From NCBI GenBank assembly GCA_021769295.1, contig JAETTD010000002.1, positions 1-64,000 of the forward strand: a stretch of DNA of 64,000 bases, written 5' to 3'. The translations under genes and the position numbers were made by a program. Shown here piece after piece: positions 25,323-34,657 of this stretch. A model generated the notes under the pieces. That model was given only the letters and a program-made list of their open reading frames with translations, searched no databases and was not told where the DNA came from. The DNA is from Bacillota bacterium (GTDB lineage Bacteria; Bacillota; Clostridia; Peptostreptococcales; Anaerovoracaceae). Each line of letters opens with the position of its first letter. Positions within the stretch are counted from its first letter, which is position 1.

Positions 25323-26099
25323 TTATATGAATGCAAAAGGATTTATATCGGCGGTCGATTCCATTATCTCAGAATCCGTATTTTTTCTGAGGTAGTCGGC
25401 CATATTTCTTACAAAAATCCTTTCGCTGCCGTAATGTCCTATATCAAGCAAATTCAACCCAAGTTCCCTGGCCAGTCTCGCCGTATGATATTTTACATCT
25501 CCGGTTATAAACAAATCGCAGTCTTCGAGCAAAGCCGCCTCTAAAAATTCGGCGCCTGCACCGGTGCATAGTCCCACTTTGTTTACGCTTTTATTTATAT
25601 CGCCGGCAAAGGACATCATTCTCTTGTCTATCTTCAGCAAATCGGATATCCGCTCTATATACTCCGCTGCACTGCATTGTCCGTCCACAAAGCCGGTTCT
25701 GCAAAATCCACCTTTATCAGAGTCCATGATTTTTATATCGCAAAGCCTGAGCAATCCCGCAAGAAAATCATTGTTTCCTCCTGCACACTTGTCAAAAGGA
25801 GTATGGCTGGAATAGACGTTTATATCGTTTTTTATCAGCTTTATTATATAGTTTCCTGTAACATTATTACTGTAAACTTTCTTCAATGAATCAAAAATTA
25901 ACGGATGATGAGTTACAATAGCATCTGCTTTCATCTCAACGGCTTCGTCTATAACCTCCGACGTTACCTCAAGAGCCACCAGCACCCTGTTTATTTCCGA
26001 ATCTTCAAATTTTATCTGAAATCCCGAGTTGTCCCAAGCCTCCTGAATATCAAGAGAGCTTCGCTTTTCAATGATTTTTTCCAATTCTCCCGGTTTCAT
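25323..26099 (-). CDS. Nif3-like dinuclear metal-centre protein (YqfO family)
   Basis: A 258-residue Nif3/GTP cyclohydrolase I type 2 family protein that forms hexamers with two metal ions per subunit. Metal ligands are visible in AIVTHHPLIFDSLKK and SSHTPFDKC and near the C terminus in IGHYGSERIF. It lacks the roughly 110-residue insert domain of the Bacillus YqfO, so it is the short form. Cellular role is unsettled. The start overlaps the trmK end as ATGA, the common trmK-yqfO pair. Confidence 0.93.
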   Translation of the reverse strand: MKPGELEKIIEKRSSLDIQEAWDNSGFQIKFEDSEINRVLVALEVTSEVIDEAVEMKADAIVTHHPLIFDSLKKVYSNNVTGNYIIKLIKNDINVYSSHTPFDKCAGGNNDFLAGLLRLCDIKIMDSDKGGFCRTGFVDGQCSAAEYIERISDLLKIDKRMMSFAGDINKSVNKVGLCTGAGAEFLEAALLEDCDLFITGDVKYHTARLARELGLNLLDIGHYGSERIFVRNMADYLRKNTDSEIMESTADINPFAFI

Positions 26100-26800
26100 A
26101 AGCTGTCAATCAACCTTTCAAGATAATATATTCTGTATTTTCTGCTTCTAATCTCTTTCCCCATATCTTTTTTGCTTTCTTCCATGGAGGAAAGTATATT
26201 TTGCTCGATTTTAAGTTTATTTGATAAATATTCTTTTGTCAATGGACCTGCAAAATCGATAAGGTTATGAGGATATTCGTATTCTATCCTGTCCGGCCCC
26301 AGGGTTCTTGTGACTGCAACTTCCTTTGGAATTACCGTAATGACTTCACAGATAAACTTTCCTTCCCTTACCAGCTGCTCCTTTTGAACGGAAAAACCGT
26401 GATTATAGAGCCAGTGTCTCAGAAATCCTATGTTGCTGCGAGGCTGCAGAATGAGCTTTTTAAAACTCTTGGCTTTCGGTAAATCTGCGCCTAAAATCTC
26501 CGTCATAAGTATTCCGCCCATACCCGCCATTACTATGTCATCCACTTCGCCCGAGCCTATAACCTCGATTCCGCTGCCAAGGCGCAAATCAAAACTTTCT
26601 CCCGGATACATGACATTGCAGTTATCTCTCGCTTTTTGAAGGGAGCCTTCGCTTATGTCCGTCATGATGACCTTTTTACAGATTCCTCTTTCCCACAGAA
26701 AAATCGGCAAGAAACCGTGATCTGTACCTATATCAGCCACGGTTTCTCCCATCTTTATTTCGCTTGCTATAGTATTAAGTCTGTCTGTAAGCTTTAACAT
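26096..26800 (-). CDS. trmK: tRNA (adenine(22)-N1)-methyltransferase
   Basis: 234 residues. SAM-dependent methyltransferase modifying A22 of tRNA. Motif I appears as VADIGTDHGFLPIFL, and DDIVMAGMGGILMTEIL is the TrmK-specific active-site stretch, followed by LILQPRSN. The C-terminal part is a coiled helical region (LKIEQNILSSMEESKKDMGKE cut at residue level). It sits 4 bp after rpoD and overlaps the Nif3 gene, the usual rpoD-trmK-yqfO order of Firmicutes. Confidence 0.95.
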   Translation of the reverse strand: MLKLTDRLNTIASEIKMGETVADIGTDHGFLPIFLWERGICKKVIMTDISEGSLQKARDNCNVMYPGESFDLRLGSGIEVIGSGEVDDIVMAGMGGILMTEILGADLPKAKSFKKLILQPRSNIGFLRHWLYNHGFSVQKEQLVREGKFICEVITVIPKEVAVTRTLGPDRIEYEYPHNLIDFAGPLTKEYLSNKLKIEQNILSSMEESKKDMGKEIRSRKYRIYYLERLIDSL

Positions 26801-26804
26801 GATT

Positions 26805-27998
26805 TTATTCCAAATAGTCTTTCAGTTTTTTGCTCCTGCTCGGATGACGCAGCTTTCTGAGGGACTTGGCTTCAATTTGCCTTATTCTCTCCCTTGTAAC
26901 GTCAAATTCCTTACCTACCTCTTCGAGAGTCCGTGCCCTTCCGTCTTCGAGGCCGAATCTCAGCTTAAGGACTTTCTGCTCCCTTTCGGTCAAAGTGTCA
27001 AGAACTTCCACAAGCTGTTCCTTGAGCATGGAAAAGGCTGCTGCTTCGGCAGGCGCCGGAACATCTTCGTCAGGTATAAAATCGCCGAGATGACTGTCCT
27101 CTTCCTCTCCTATAGGTGTCTCCAAGGATACCGGTTCCTGGGCAATTTTTTGAATTTCCCTGACTTTTTCTACGGAAATTCCCATTTCTGCGCCGATTTC
27201 TTCAGGGGTCGGCTCTCTGCCGTATGTCTGCAGCAGCTGTCTCGATACCCTTATCAGTTTGTTAATTGTTTCCACCATGTGAACCGGAATTCTTATGGTC
27301 CTTGCCTGGTCGGCTATGGAACGGGTGATTGCCTGTCTTATCCACCATGTGGCATATGTGGAAAATTTATATCCTTTGGTGTAATCGAACTTGTCCACAG
27401 CCTTTATAAGACCGAGATTTCCTTCCTGTATCAGGTCCAGGAAAAGCATGCCTCTGCCCACATATCTCTTTGCGATACTTACAACCAGTCTGAGGTTTGC
27501 TTCACAGAGACGTTTCTTTGCCTCTTCGTCGCCCTTCTCCATTCTCTTTGCAAGTTCTATCTCCTCATCTGCGGTAAGAAGCGGAACTTTACCTATTTCT
27601 TTCAGGTACATTCTTACAGGGTCATCTACGGCAATGCTCTTTGGAATGGTAGATTCTATATCGATTTCACTCGCTTCTTCGACGATTATCTCGGCATCTT
27701 CCACCACATCGGGATTTTCTGCAAGTATGGCGTCAAAGTCCTCAGGGTCTGTCTCGGACACTATTTCTATGCCCTTTGCCATAAGGGTTTCATACATCTC
27801 ATCCATCTGATTCTTGTCAAGGTCCGCAGAATCCAATATATCTGCAATCTGAGCATAAGTCAGTTGATTTTTGCAATTTTTTCCTTTTTCAAGCAAGGCA
27901 GAAAGCAGGTTTTGCTTTTTATCGACATTGTCTTTTGTTTCTGCGGCTTGAATGTCAGCCTTATTCACATCCTGAATATTATCTTTTTCTGTGTTCAT
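26805..27998 (-). CDS. rpoD: Housekeeping RNA polymerase sigma factor
   Basis: 397 residues, the primary sigma factor. Region 1.1 is visible at the N terminus, then region 1.2 [17 protein letters not shown], region 2 [17 protein letters not shown] and [12 protein letters not shown], region 3 [14 protein letters not shown] and region 4 [15 protein letters not shown] with the helix-turn-helix [20 protein letters not shown]. Its ATG shares one base with the dnaG stop (TAATG), so the two are translationally coupled. Recognises TTGACA/TATAAT promoters such as those at 20661 and 55453. Confidence 0.98.
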   Translation of the reverse strand: MNTEKDNIQDVNKADIQAAETKDNVDKKQNLLSALLEKGKNCKNQLTYAQIADILDSADLDKNQMDEMYETLMAKGIEIVSETDPEDFDAILAENPDVVEDAEIIVEEASEIDIESTIPKSIAVDDPVRMYLKEIGKVPLLTADEEIELAKRMEKGDEEAKKRLCEANLRLVVSIAKRYVGRGMLFLDLIQEGNLGLIKAVDKFDYTKGYKFSTYATWWIRQAITRSIADQARTIRIPVHMVETINKLIRVSRQLLQTYGREPTPEEIGAEMGISVEKVREIQKIAQEPVSLETPIGEEEDSHLGDFIPDEDVPAPAEAAAFSMLKEQLVEVLDTLTEREQKVLKLRFGLEDGRARTLEEVGKEFDVTRERIRQIEAKSLRKLRHPSRSKKLKDYLE

Positions 27999-29758
27999 TA
28001 CATTTTTCCCCCGTGTGCTTTCATTTCTTTTTGAATCTTCATCAAGTTTACGGTCAATTCCTCCAAAGCGCTTTTATTACTCTCATCAGCAAGCAACAAC
28101 ATATCCATCAGCTCCTTTTCTTTTCTCTCCAGCTGATTGAACTTCCACCGATGTATGCATTGTTTTATTACATCGTTCTCGTTGCCTGTAACTATTATTT
28201 TTTCCAAGCTTTCCTCAAGTTTTTCGCTTTCCTCGGGCTCAAGCTTATCTATGATACGATATTTATCAAAATCTCCTTCCAGTCCGTACATCTCAAAAGC
28301 CGTATCTATAATCTTCCTGCCCAAATCGCTTTCAAACATGTCCGAATATTCAACCACTTTCTCCGAGAGACAAGGATCGATGAACAAACATTTTATGACG
28401 GTTGCCTCCAAGGTTGAAAGCCCGTCCTTTTTTTCTTCTTTCCTTATGTTTTTTTGGACAGCATGACGATTATCGGTTTCTTTCGTATTATTATTGCCTA
28501 AGATTTCCATTTTTATTGCACCTTCGGAAATTCCCACATCTCCGGCAATTTTTTTAATATATACGTCTGCTTCGACGGGGCCCAGTTCAGACAGAATGCC
28601 TGCGATTCTCTTCATGTAGTCTATTTTGCCTTCTTCACCTGATAAATCGAGTCCCCTCTTTGCTGCCTGAAGCTTATAATCGGTGTAAGGCATAGCCTTA
28701 TCAACAAGGTTCAGAAAACCTTCCCGTCCGTTCTTTTTTATGTATTCGTCAGGGTCTTTTCCGTCGGTTACGTGAAGAACCTTGACTTTGCAGTTCTCAT
28801 TTTTCAATACATCTATGCCCCGAAGAGCCGCTTTTTGTCCTGCTGCGTCTGCATCATAAGACAGTATGACATTTTTTGTATATCTGTTGATTAGCTTTGC
28901 CTGATTTTCTGTAAGAGCCGTGCCCAAAGAGGCCGCCACATTTTTAACACCACCCTGATAAAGAGATATGGCATCCATATAGCCTTCCACTATAATTGCC
29001 GCGCCTTCTTTTCCTATCTCCTGTCTGGTTGCATTTAAAGCATACAGATTATTTTTCTTCTGAAATATTTTATTTTCAGGCGAATTAAGATATTTTGGCA
29101 TGGCCTCGTTATCCAATGCCCTTCCGCCGAAACCGATTACCTTGCCGGCAGTGTTTATGATAGGAAACATCACCCTGTTTCTGAATTTGTCAAAAAACCT
29201 GTCTCCTTTTTGGGAAATCAGTCCCAGTTCCAGCAATATCTTTTCATCTATGTTTTTTTCTTTGAAATAATCGTATAAATCGCTCCAGCTGTCCTTTGCA
29301 TATCCGAGGCCGAATTTCTTGATAGTCTTGTCTTCGATGCCTCTGTTATGCATATATGTATACCCCGGATTCTTGGATTCAGTCATGTTTTTATAAAAAA
29401 ACCTCGCTGCCTGCCGGTTTATTTCATAATATTTTTCTCTGTCATCGTTATAAGTATTTCTTTTAATGGTTATTCCGTATTCATCCGCCAGTTTCTGCAC
29501 GGCTTCGTTAAAATCGAGGTTATAATAACGCTTTACAAATTCCACGGCATCTCCCGATGCGCCGCAGCCGCCGAAGCACGTAAAAATCTGCTTCTGCGGG
29601 GACACTATAAAAGACGGTGTCTTTTCGTTGTGAAAGGGACAAAGTCCTTTATAATTGGCTCCTGCCCTCTTTAATTGCACCGAACGTCCGATTACATCCA
29701 CTATGTCAATCTGACTCCTTAATTCTTCTATTGCATCCCTACTAAAAGAAAAACTCAT
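27998..29758 (-). CDS. dnaG: DNA primase
   Basis: 586 residues, makes RNA primers at the replication fork. The N-terminal zinc domain shows [11 protein letters not shown] and then [10 protein letters not shown]; the second pair is C-x3-C instead of the usual C-x2-C, one extra Gly. The TOPRIM core has [10 protein letters not shown] and [12 protein letters not shown], and the C-terminal helicase-binding part follows. The ATG at 29758 is chosen because GGAG lies 7 bases upstream; the open frame extends four codons with a TTG. Middle gene of dut-dgt-dnaG-rpoD. Confidence 0.97.
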   Translation of the reverse strand: MSFSFSRDAIEELRSQIDIVDVIGRSVQLKRAGANYKGLCPFHNEKTPSFIVSPQKQIFTCFGGCGASGDAVEFVKRYYNLDFNEAVQKLADEYGITIKRNTYNDDREKYYEINRQAARFFYKNMTESKNPGYTYMHNRGIEDKTIKKFGLGYAKDSWSDLYDYFKEKNIDEKILLELGLISQKGDRFFDKFRNRVMFPIINTAGKVIGFGGRALDNEAMPKYLNSPENKIFQKKNNLYALNATRQEIGKEGAAIIVEGYMDAISLYQGGVKNVAASLGTALTENQAKLINRYTKNVILSYDADAAGQKAALRGIDVLKNENCKVKVLHVTDGKDPDEYIKKNGREGFLNLVDKAMPYTDYKLQAAKRGLDLSGEEGKIDYMKRIAGILSELGPVEADVYIKKIAGDVGISEGAIKMEILGNNNTKETDNRHAVQKNIRKEEKKDGLSTLEATVIKCLFIDPCLSEKVVEYSDMFESDLGRKIIDTAFEMYGLEGDFDKYRIIDKLEPEESEKLEESLEKIIVTGNENDVIKQCIHRWKFNQLERKEKELMDMLLLADESNKSALEELTVNLMKIQKEMKAHGGKM

Positions 29759-29846
29759 TTTTTTCTCCAAAAAACATCATTATATGTTTTTATACGCAAA
29801 AAATGAGCAATTTCCTTTTTTATTTTTTCATTTTTACCGATTTATT

Positions 29847-30857
29847 TTATTTCCAACTTTTAGGTACAAACAAATCGGTATATATGTTCAGGGCAAATCT
29901 GTCTGTCATCCCTGCTATATAATCTTTGACCGCTTCGTTTATTCCGTCTTCCTTGGCAATCTGCTGCAAATCTTCAGGCAGTTTTTTATCGTTCTTTAAA
30001 AAATATTCGTAAAGAGAGCTTATGACCACTTCGACTTTTGCCAAATCCTCCTCACGCTTTACCCTGCCGCTCTTGTAGACATGACTGAACATAAACTTTC
30101 TCAGTACATTGAGTTCATCTTTAAACTGCGGGCTTTGCACTATCTCGTCCCTGTCCCTGCTTTCTCTGATTAAGTCGACAACCATGTTGTTTATTCTCTC
30201 TCTGTGAGTATATCCAAAAGTTTTCAGGGCAGATTCGGGTATATCTTCCATAGCTATAACTCCGCTCCTTAAAGCATCGTCTATGTCGTGATTTATGTAT
30301 GCCACCCTGTCGCTTATCTTTACTACCTGGCCTTCCAGCGTAAAAGGTTTAACAGGCCCCGTATGATTTAATATGCCGTCTCTCACCTCCGCAGTAAGGT
30401 TCATCCCTCTCCGTGACGATGTAGACTCCAAAACGTCTGCAACTCTGAGGCTCTGCACGTTATGCTCAAAACCTCCCGGATGTACGGAGTTAAGTACGTC
30501 TTCTCCGTTATGACCAAAGGGTGTATGACCTAAATCGTGACCCAATGCTATGGCCTCCGTCAAATCCTCATTGAGGTTCAGGCTTCTTGCAATGGTTCTG
30601 GCAATCTGCGACACTTCTATGGTATGAGTCAGCCTTGTTCTGAAATGATCCCCCTCCGGCGCCAGAAAGACCTGCGTCTTATGCATAAGTCTTCTGAAAG
30701 CCTTGGAATGTATTATCCTGTCCCTGTCTCTTTGAAATTCAGTCCTTATATCGCACTTTTCCTCTGCAAATTTCCTTCCTCTCGACTCGCTGCTTTTGGC
30801 CGCAAGGGGCGAAAGAATTTCTCTTTCTCTTTTTTCCAAATCTTCTCTCATCAACAT
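29847..30857 (-). CDS. dgt: Deoxyguanosinetriphosphate triphosphohydrolase-like HD protein
   Basis: 336 residues of the Dgt/HD-domain family, which hydrolyse dNTPs to deoxynucleoside and triphosphate. HD metal residues are in RLTHTIEVSQIART and HDLGHTPFGHNGED; the N terminus has DRDRIIHSKAFRRLMHKTQVF. The gene lies 88 bp before dnaG, the order seen in many Clostridia, and 14 bp after dut, so two nucleotide-pool enzymes sit upstream of primase and sigma factor. Exact dNTP preference cannot be read from sequence. Confidence 0.93.
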   Translation of the reverse strand: MLMREDLEKREREILSPLAAKSSESRGRKFAEEKCDIRTEFQRDRDRIIHSKAFRRLMHKTQVFLAPEGDHFRTRLTHTIEVSQIARTIARSLNLNEDLTEAIALGHDLGHTPFGHNGEDVLNSVHPGGFEHNVQSLRVADVLESTSSRRGMNLTAEVRDGILNHTGPVKPFTLEGQVVKISDRVAYINHDIDDALRSGVIAMEDIPESALKTFGYTHRERINNMVVDLIRESRDRDEIVQSPQFKDELNVLRKFMFSHVYKSGRVKREEDLAKVEVVISSLYEYFLKNDKKLPEDLQQIAKEDGINEAVKDYIAGMTDRFALNIYTDLFVPKSWK

Positions 30858-30871
30858 GATTTTAACCTCTT

Positions 30872-31318
30872 TTATTTCATTCCCGTATGTCCGAATCCGC
30901 CGCTGCCCCTCTCGGTTTCATCTATCTGCTCCGCAATTTTGAAATCTGCCTTTATATAACTCGAAAATACCACCTGGGCTATTCTGTCTCCGTCATGGAT
31001 TGTATAAGGCTCGCTGCTGAAATTTATCAGCGGGACGTTCCATTCGCCTCTGTAATCGCTGTCCACCGTTCCCACGCCGTTGACAAGACCTATGCCGTGT
31101 TTTATTGAAAGCCCCGACCTTGCTCTCACCTGAGCTTCTATACCCTCGGGAAGTTCCACAAAAAGACCTGTAGGAACCAGCCTTCTCTCTCCCGGCATCA
31201 ATGTAACGGGTTCGCTGAGATAGGCTCTTAAATCAGCTCCCGCAGACCCTTTTGTTTCATATGAGGGCAGTATTCCGCTTTTGCTTATTATTTTAATTTC
31301 GGTAATCTTTTTGTCCAT
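30872..31318 (-). CDS. dut: dUTP diphosphatase
   Basis: A 148-residue trimeric dUTPase that makes dUMP and keeps uracil out of DNA. The five family motifs are present in order: GSAGADLRA, RSGLSIKHG, GVGTVDSDYRGEW, GDRIAQVVF and ERGSGGFGHTG (the last covers the active site of a neighbouring subunit). It lies between the M16 peptidase (10 bp) and dgt (14 bp). Confidence 0.97.
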   Translation of the reverse strand: MDKKITEIKIISKSGILPSYETKGSAGADLRAYLSEPVTLMPGERRLVPTGLFVELPEGIEAQVRARSGLSIKHGIGLVNGVGTVDSDYRGEWNVPLINFSSEPYTIHDGDRIAQVVFSSYIKADFKIAEQIDETERGSGGFGHTGMK

Positions 31319-31328
31319 ATCCGCTATA

Positions 31329-32585
31329 CTATGCTTTCATCATATTTTTAAGGTTTATCTTCCTGTCTGTAACGCATACCGCCGAATAATTTTCAATATT
31401 GCAAATCATCGGCTTGATTTTTTCTATATCCTCTTTAGTAACATCGTCGATGCCTTTTATGACTTCTTCCGCATCCTGCACCTTTCCCAAAAGCAAAAGA
31501 TTTTTTCCGATGTTAAACATGCGGCTTGCAACATTTTCAAGTCCGAATATGTAACCGCTTTTGAGCTGCTCTTTTGACATGGATAATTCCTCTTCCGTCA
31601 CTCCTGCCCGGTCCAGTATATCCAGTTCTTCCTTTATTCCGTCTATTGCGGCTTTGATTTTGTCATGGCTGACTCCCGCATAGATGTTATAATATCCCAT
31701 ATCGGTAAATACGCTGTTCATGGAATACACGCTGTAAGCGAGTCCCTTTTCTTCTCTTATATTCTGGAAAAATCTTGAGCTCATGCTGCCGCCCATTATA
31801 TTGTTTATAACGGAGAAGGTGTAATATCTCGGGTCATCCATTGCCACGCTCCTTGTGGCAAGGCAAATATGGGACTGCTGTATGTCCTTTTTTATGACCT
31901 TAAATTTAGGAGTATGGTGAACCTCCTCTTTTTCCCTTTGCTTTTTTGATTCCTTAAGCTTCTCGAATTTATCGGACAGATATGAGCAGAATTGCTCCTC
32001 ATCAAAGTTTCCTGCCACCGAAACGACTATGGAATCTCTCGTATAGGCGTCTTCCTTATATGCTCTGATTACAGGTCCCGTAATCTTCTTTAATGAGCTT
32101 TGAGTTCCGATTATGGAATTTCCAAGGGCTGCGCCTTTAAATACAAGCTCAGTTGCAGTATCATGAGCCAAGTCATCGGGCTGATCTTGTATCATCTTGA
32201 TTTCTTCGCATATGACCTGTCTTTCCTTGGTCATTTCACGGCTGTCGAAGAGAGCATTGTTTATCATATCCAAGAGGACATCGGCTCCTTCAAGCAGGTT
32301 GGTGCTTATGGTCTTTACGTAATAGCAGGTGGCCTCTTTTCCTGTAAAGGCATTCATCTGACCTCCTATTTTATCTATATCCTCAGCAATTTGTCTTGCA
32401 TTTCTCTTTTCGGTGCCTTTGAACATCATATGTTCTATAAAGTGAGAAATTCCCGATACTTCAGGCGATTCGTCCACTGCTCCGTTCTTTACCCATATGC
32501 CCATGGCGGCGGATTTGACATATGGAATCTTCTCCATAATCACTCTGACTCCGCAATCCAGCGTCCTTATATCAATTTTATTCAT
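31329..32585 (-). CDS. M16 family zinc peptidase (processing-peptidase-like)
   Basis: About 418 residues. The inverted zinc motif HxxEH appears as HFIEHMMFKGT near residue 49, with the downstream glutamate region ERQVICEEIKM. Single-gene bacterial M16B peptidases of this size act as dimers; targets are unknown. The ATG at 32585 is chosen because GGAGGAAGACAG precedes it and because homologs begin at MNKIDIRTLDCG; the open frame extends 14 codons further. First gene of the dut-dgt-dnaG-rpoD transcript and divergent from the Cys-rich gene at 32689. Confidence 0.92.
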   Translation of the reverse strand: MNKIDIRTLDCGVRVIMEKIPYVKSAAMGIWVKNGAVDESPEVSGISHFIEHMMFKGTEKRNARQIAEDIDKIGGQMNAFTGKEATCYYVKTISTNLLEGADVLLDMINNALFDSREMTKERQVICEEIKMIQDQPDDLAHDTATELVFKGAALGNSIIGTQSSLKKITGPVIRAYKEDAYTRDSIVVSVAGNFDEEQFCSYLSDKFEKLKESKKQREKEEVHHTPKFKVIKKDIQQSHICLATRSVAMDDPRYYTFSVINNIMGGSMSSRFFQNIREEKGLAYSVYSMNSVFTDMGYYNIYAGVSHDKIKAAIDGIKEELDILDRAGVTEEELSMSKEQLKSGYIFGLENVASRMFNIGKNLLLLGKVQDAEEVIKGIDDVTKEDIEKIKPMICNIENYSAVCVTDRKINLKNMMKA

Positions 32586-32621
32586 CTGTCTTCCTCCAAA
32601 ATTTTTACGTTTAATATGATA

Positions 32622-32649
32622 ACACATTTTCGGTGATTTTCATATACTA
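32622..32649 (+). promoter_or_regulatory. Sigma-K/E-like promoter of the Cys-rich gene
   Basis: ACAC (32622-32625), 15 bp, then CATATACTA (32641-32649) fits the sporulation sigma-K pattern AC-N17-CATANNNTA. No good TTGACA/TATAAT pair is seen in the 103-bp gap. Confidence 0.5.
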
Positions 32650-32688
32650 TCAGAGAAAGATATTGGACTATTTAAGGAGGTAATATAT

Positions 32689-33720
32689 ATGAGCTGCTTT
32701 GGTGGAAGGGTTTCACAAGACCTCTATCAAAATTGCTGTAACGCCAATACTCTCTGTGAATTTAACGGCGACATAGACAGCCTGAAATCTGAGCCTATCT
32801 ATGTTCAAAAAGTGTTTGATGCGGTTTTATTTAACCTTCAGGGTATGAAAACCGTACAGAATCAGACCTTCACACCTCAGATTCCTTCGGGCCACAGAGT
32901 AAAAAGGGTTATAGATATAAGATGCAGAAGAAGTTTTAATCCATACAATGTAGAAGATCCGTGTAACTTAAAGTTAGATGTTAATACGACCATTTCGGGT
33001 GCAACTTTCCTTCAAAATGCCGCAGGCGAACACCTTACGGTAGTAGGCGCCGATGGTAATTTTTCGGAAAAACTGCTCTATGCAGAAACAGACAGTTGTG
33101 ATGACAAGTGCAAAGGCACTCCTATCTTCGGTACTCAGAACATCGCCATAACGGGTAATGTCATCATCGAACTTGACTTGCTTTTATGCGACAGTTGCAA
33201 CAATGAAGTTGTATTTACGGTTTGCACCAATGTAAACATCGCAGAAGCATCCCAGCCTCTGGTACTTACTAATTTCTTTGAAATATGCATGCCTTCGGCT
33301 ATCGACACCGCTTTTGTTCCGAGATTTACGGAATTTTGCAACTCGGCATGTGAAGCCAGACTTGCAACAAACAACTGCGGACGTGACCTTGCGATAGGCC
33401 CTGACGGCTGTGTATGCGGCAACCTTATCATTGCAATATGTGTGACCTGCGAGAAGAAAATCGTAGTGCCTGTTCAGCTTTGCGTACTGTCTACGGGATA
33501 CGCCCAGGCTCCCGTACAGCAAAACGCAATCTGCACCACCTTCCCTACTCTTTTCCCTAATCAGATAAGAGTGGAGGACACGGAAGAAAACTGCGGTGAT
33601 GCAGAAGATGATACCGACGATTGCTGTGAGCGTGAGCAGCCTTGCAGAAATGATGACTGCTGTCCTACCAACGAATGCCGCTCTTCAAATGAATGCCGCA
33701 GACCTCAGCCGAGAAGATAA
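32689..33720 (+). CDS. Cysteine-rich protein, possibly spore surface
   Basis: 343 residues with roughly 35 cysteines spread along the chain, no signal peptide and no membrane segment. The middle consists of repeated beta-rich stretches with paired cysteines (for example ELDLLLCDSCNN, LIIAICVTCEKKIVV). The tail is a low-complexity acidic then Cys/Arg-rich sequence (DDCCEREQPCRNDDCC) suited to cross-linking. I recognise no named domain. Composition and the sigma-K-like promoter suggest a mother-cell-made coat or exosporium protein; this is inference. AAGGAGG precedes the ATG and a strong terminator follows. Confidence 0.7.
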   Translation: MSCFGGRVSQDLYQNCCNANTLCEFNGDIDSLKSEPIYVQKVFDAVLFNLQGMKTVQNQTFTPQIPSGHRVKRVIDIRCRRSFNPYNVEDPCNLKLDVNTTISGATFLQNAAGEHLTVVGADGNFSEKLLYAETDSCDDKCKGTPIFGTQNIAITGNVIIELDLLLCDSCNNEVVFTVCTNVNIAEASQPLVLTNFFEICMPSAIDTAFVPRFTEFCNSACEARLATNNCGRDLAIGPDGCVCGNLIIAICVTCEKKIVVPVQLCVLSTGYAQAPVQQNAICTTFPTLFPNQIRVEDTEENCGDAEDDTDDCCEREQPCRNDDCCPTNECRSSNECRRPQPRR

Positions 33721-33739
33721 ATTTGCCGTATAAATCAGT

Positions 33740-33772
33740 GAGGGTGCCCCGAAATGCAGGGCACCCTCTTTA
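33740..33772. terminator. Terminator after the Cys-rich gene
   Basis: GAGGGTGCCC and GGGCACCCTC form a perfect 10-bp stem followed by TTTAT on the plus strand. It can also serve the convergent MBL gene. Confidence 0.85.
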
Positions 33773-33778
33773 TAATTG

Positions 33779-34657
33779 TCATACATCGTCGCTCATCAGC
33801 AACTTTATGGTTATTTCAGTGTTCATCCTGTAGGCTCTGTAAGGGTTGTTTTTTGCTCTTAACTCATTCCAGTATACTTTTTTATGCTCCTCAAATATTT
33901 CATCCACAGACATGCCTTTCTTTATACAGTCTTCAATAAGCGATTTTTCTCTCTGAACTTCTTCTATATACATGTCAAAATACTTGTCATTCAGCTCCTG
34001 CGGCAGTATGCCGTAATGAGGAATCAGCACATACCTGTAAGGGAGCAGTTTTAAGAACATGGCTGATTCCAAGCTTTCGTCAAAGCTCTTTAAGATTGAT
34101 GTGTGCAGTTTGTTTTCATTTTCAAGTATTCCTGTAGATTCGCTTGCCAGCAATATGCCCTCGGGCTGGAGAAAATATGACATGGAGCAGTTGGTATGTC
34201 CCTTTGTCTCAAAGGCCATAAGCTTTTCATCGCCCAAGTCTATCATGTCTCCGTTTTCGAGAATTCTGTCTACTCGGATTCCTTCTGCATTTATCTCATT
34301 TGGGTCGTGCTCATAAAACTTGGCAGCGGTTTTTCCCATGGATACGATTAAGTCTGTCGCTCCCTTGCTTTTAAACACTTGGGAAGCTTTTGCCGACCCG
34401 CATACAGTTACGTCCGGCCACCTCTTTATGATATAAGGCAGCGCTCCCATATGGTCATAATGAGAATGGGACAGGATTACATAATCCAAGGCTCTGCCCT
34501 CAAGCGCGTTTTCTGTGTTTTCTATGAGTTCCTTATGAAAGCAAGCCATTCCGCAATCATGCAATGCGGTCTTTTCGCTTCCTTTTATTAAAACGGCCTC
34601 TCCCCCGGGACCTCCTGTAACTCTCGTCAATGGCTTTGGAAATGCCGGTCTATTCAT
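33779..34657 (-). CDS. MBL-fold metallo-hydrolase
   Basis: 292 residues with the metallo-beta-lactamase metal motif SHSHYDHMGALPY (HxHxDH) near residue 83 and a later histidine in ETKGHTNCSMSYF. The N terminus carries a first beta-hairpin (GGPGGEAVLIKGSEKTALHD) typical of the fold. Substrate unknown; hydroxyacylglutathione hydrolase-like or lactonase-like roles are both possible. AAGGAG precedes the ATG. It overlaps the upstream YkvI-type transporter gene by 8 bp and ends a three-gene operon with rarD. Confidence 0.88.
   Translation of the reverse strand: MNRPAFPKPLTRVTGGPGGEAVLIKGSEKTALHDCGMACFHKELIENTENALEGRALDYVILSHSHYDHMGALPYIIKRWPDVTVCGSAKASQVFKSKGATDLIVSMGKTAAKFYEHDPNEINAEGIRVDRILENGDMIDLGDEKLMAFETKGHTNCSMSYFLQPEGILLASESTGILENENKLHTSILKSFDESLESAMFLKLLPYRYVLIPHYGILPQELNDKYFDMYIEEVQREKSLIEDCIKKGMSVDEIFEEHKKVYWNELRAKNNPYRAYRMNTEITIKLLMSDDV

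Noticed and set aside
26799-28034. 411-codon plus-strand frame opposite rpoD
   Set aside because: It is the antisense of a clearly identified sigma factor, with aromatic-rich composition typical of shadow frames and no ribosome binding site.
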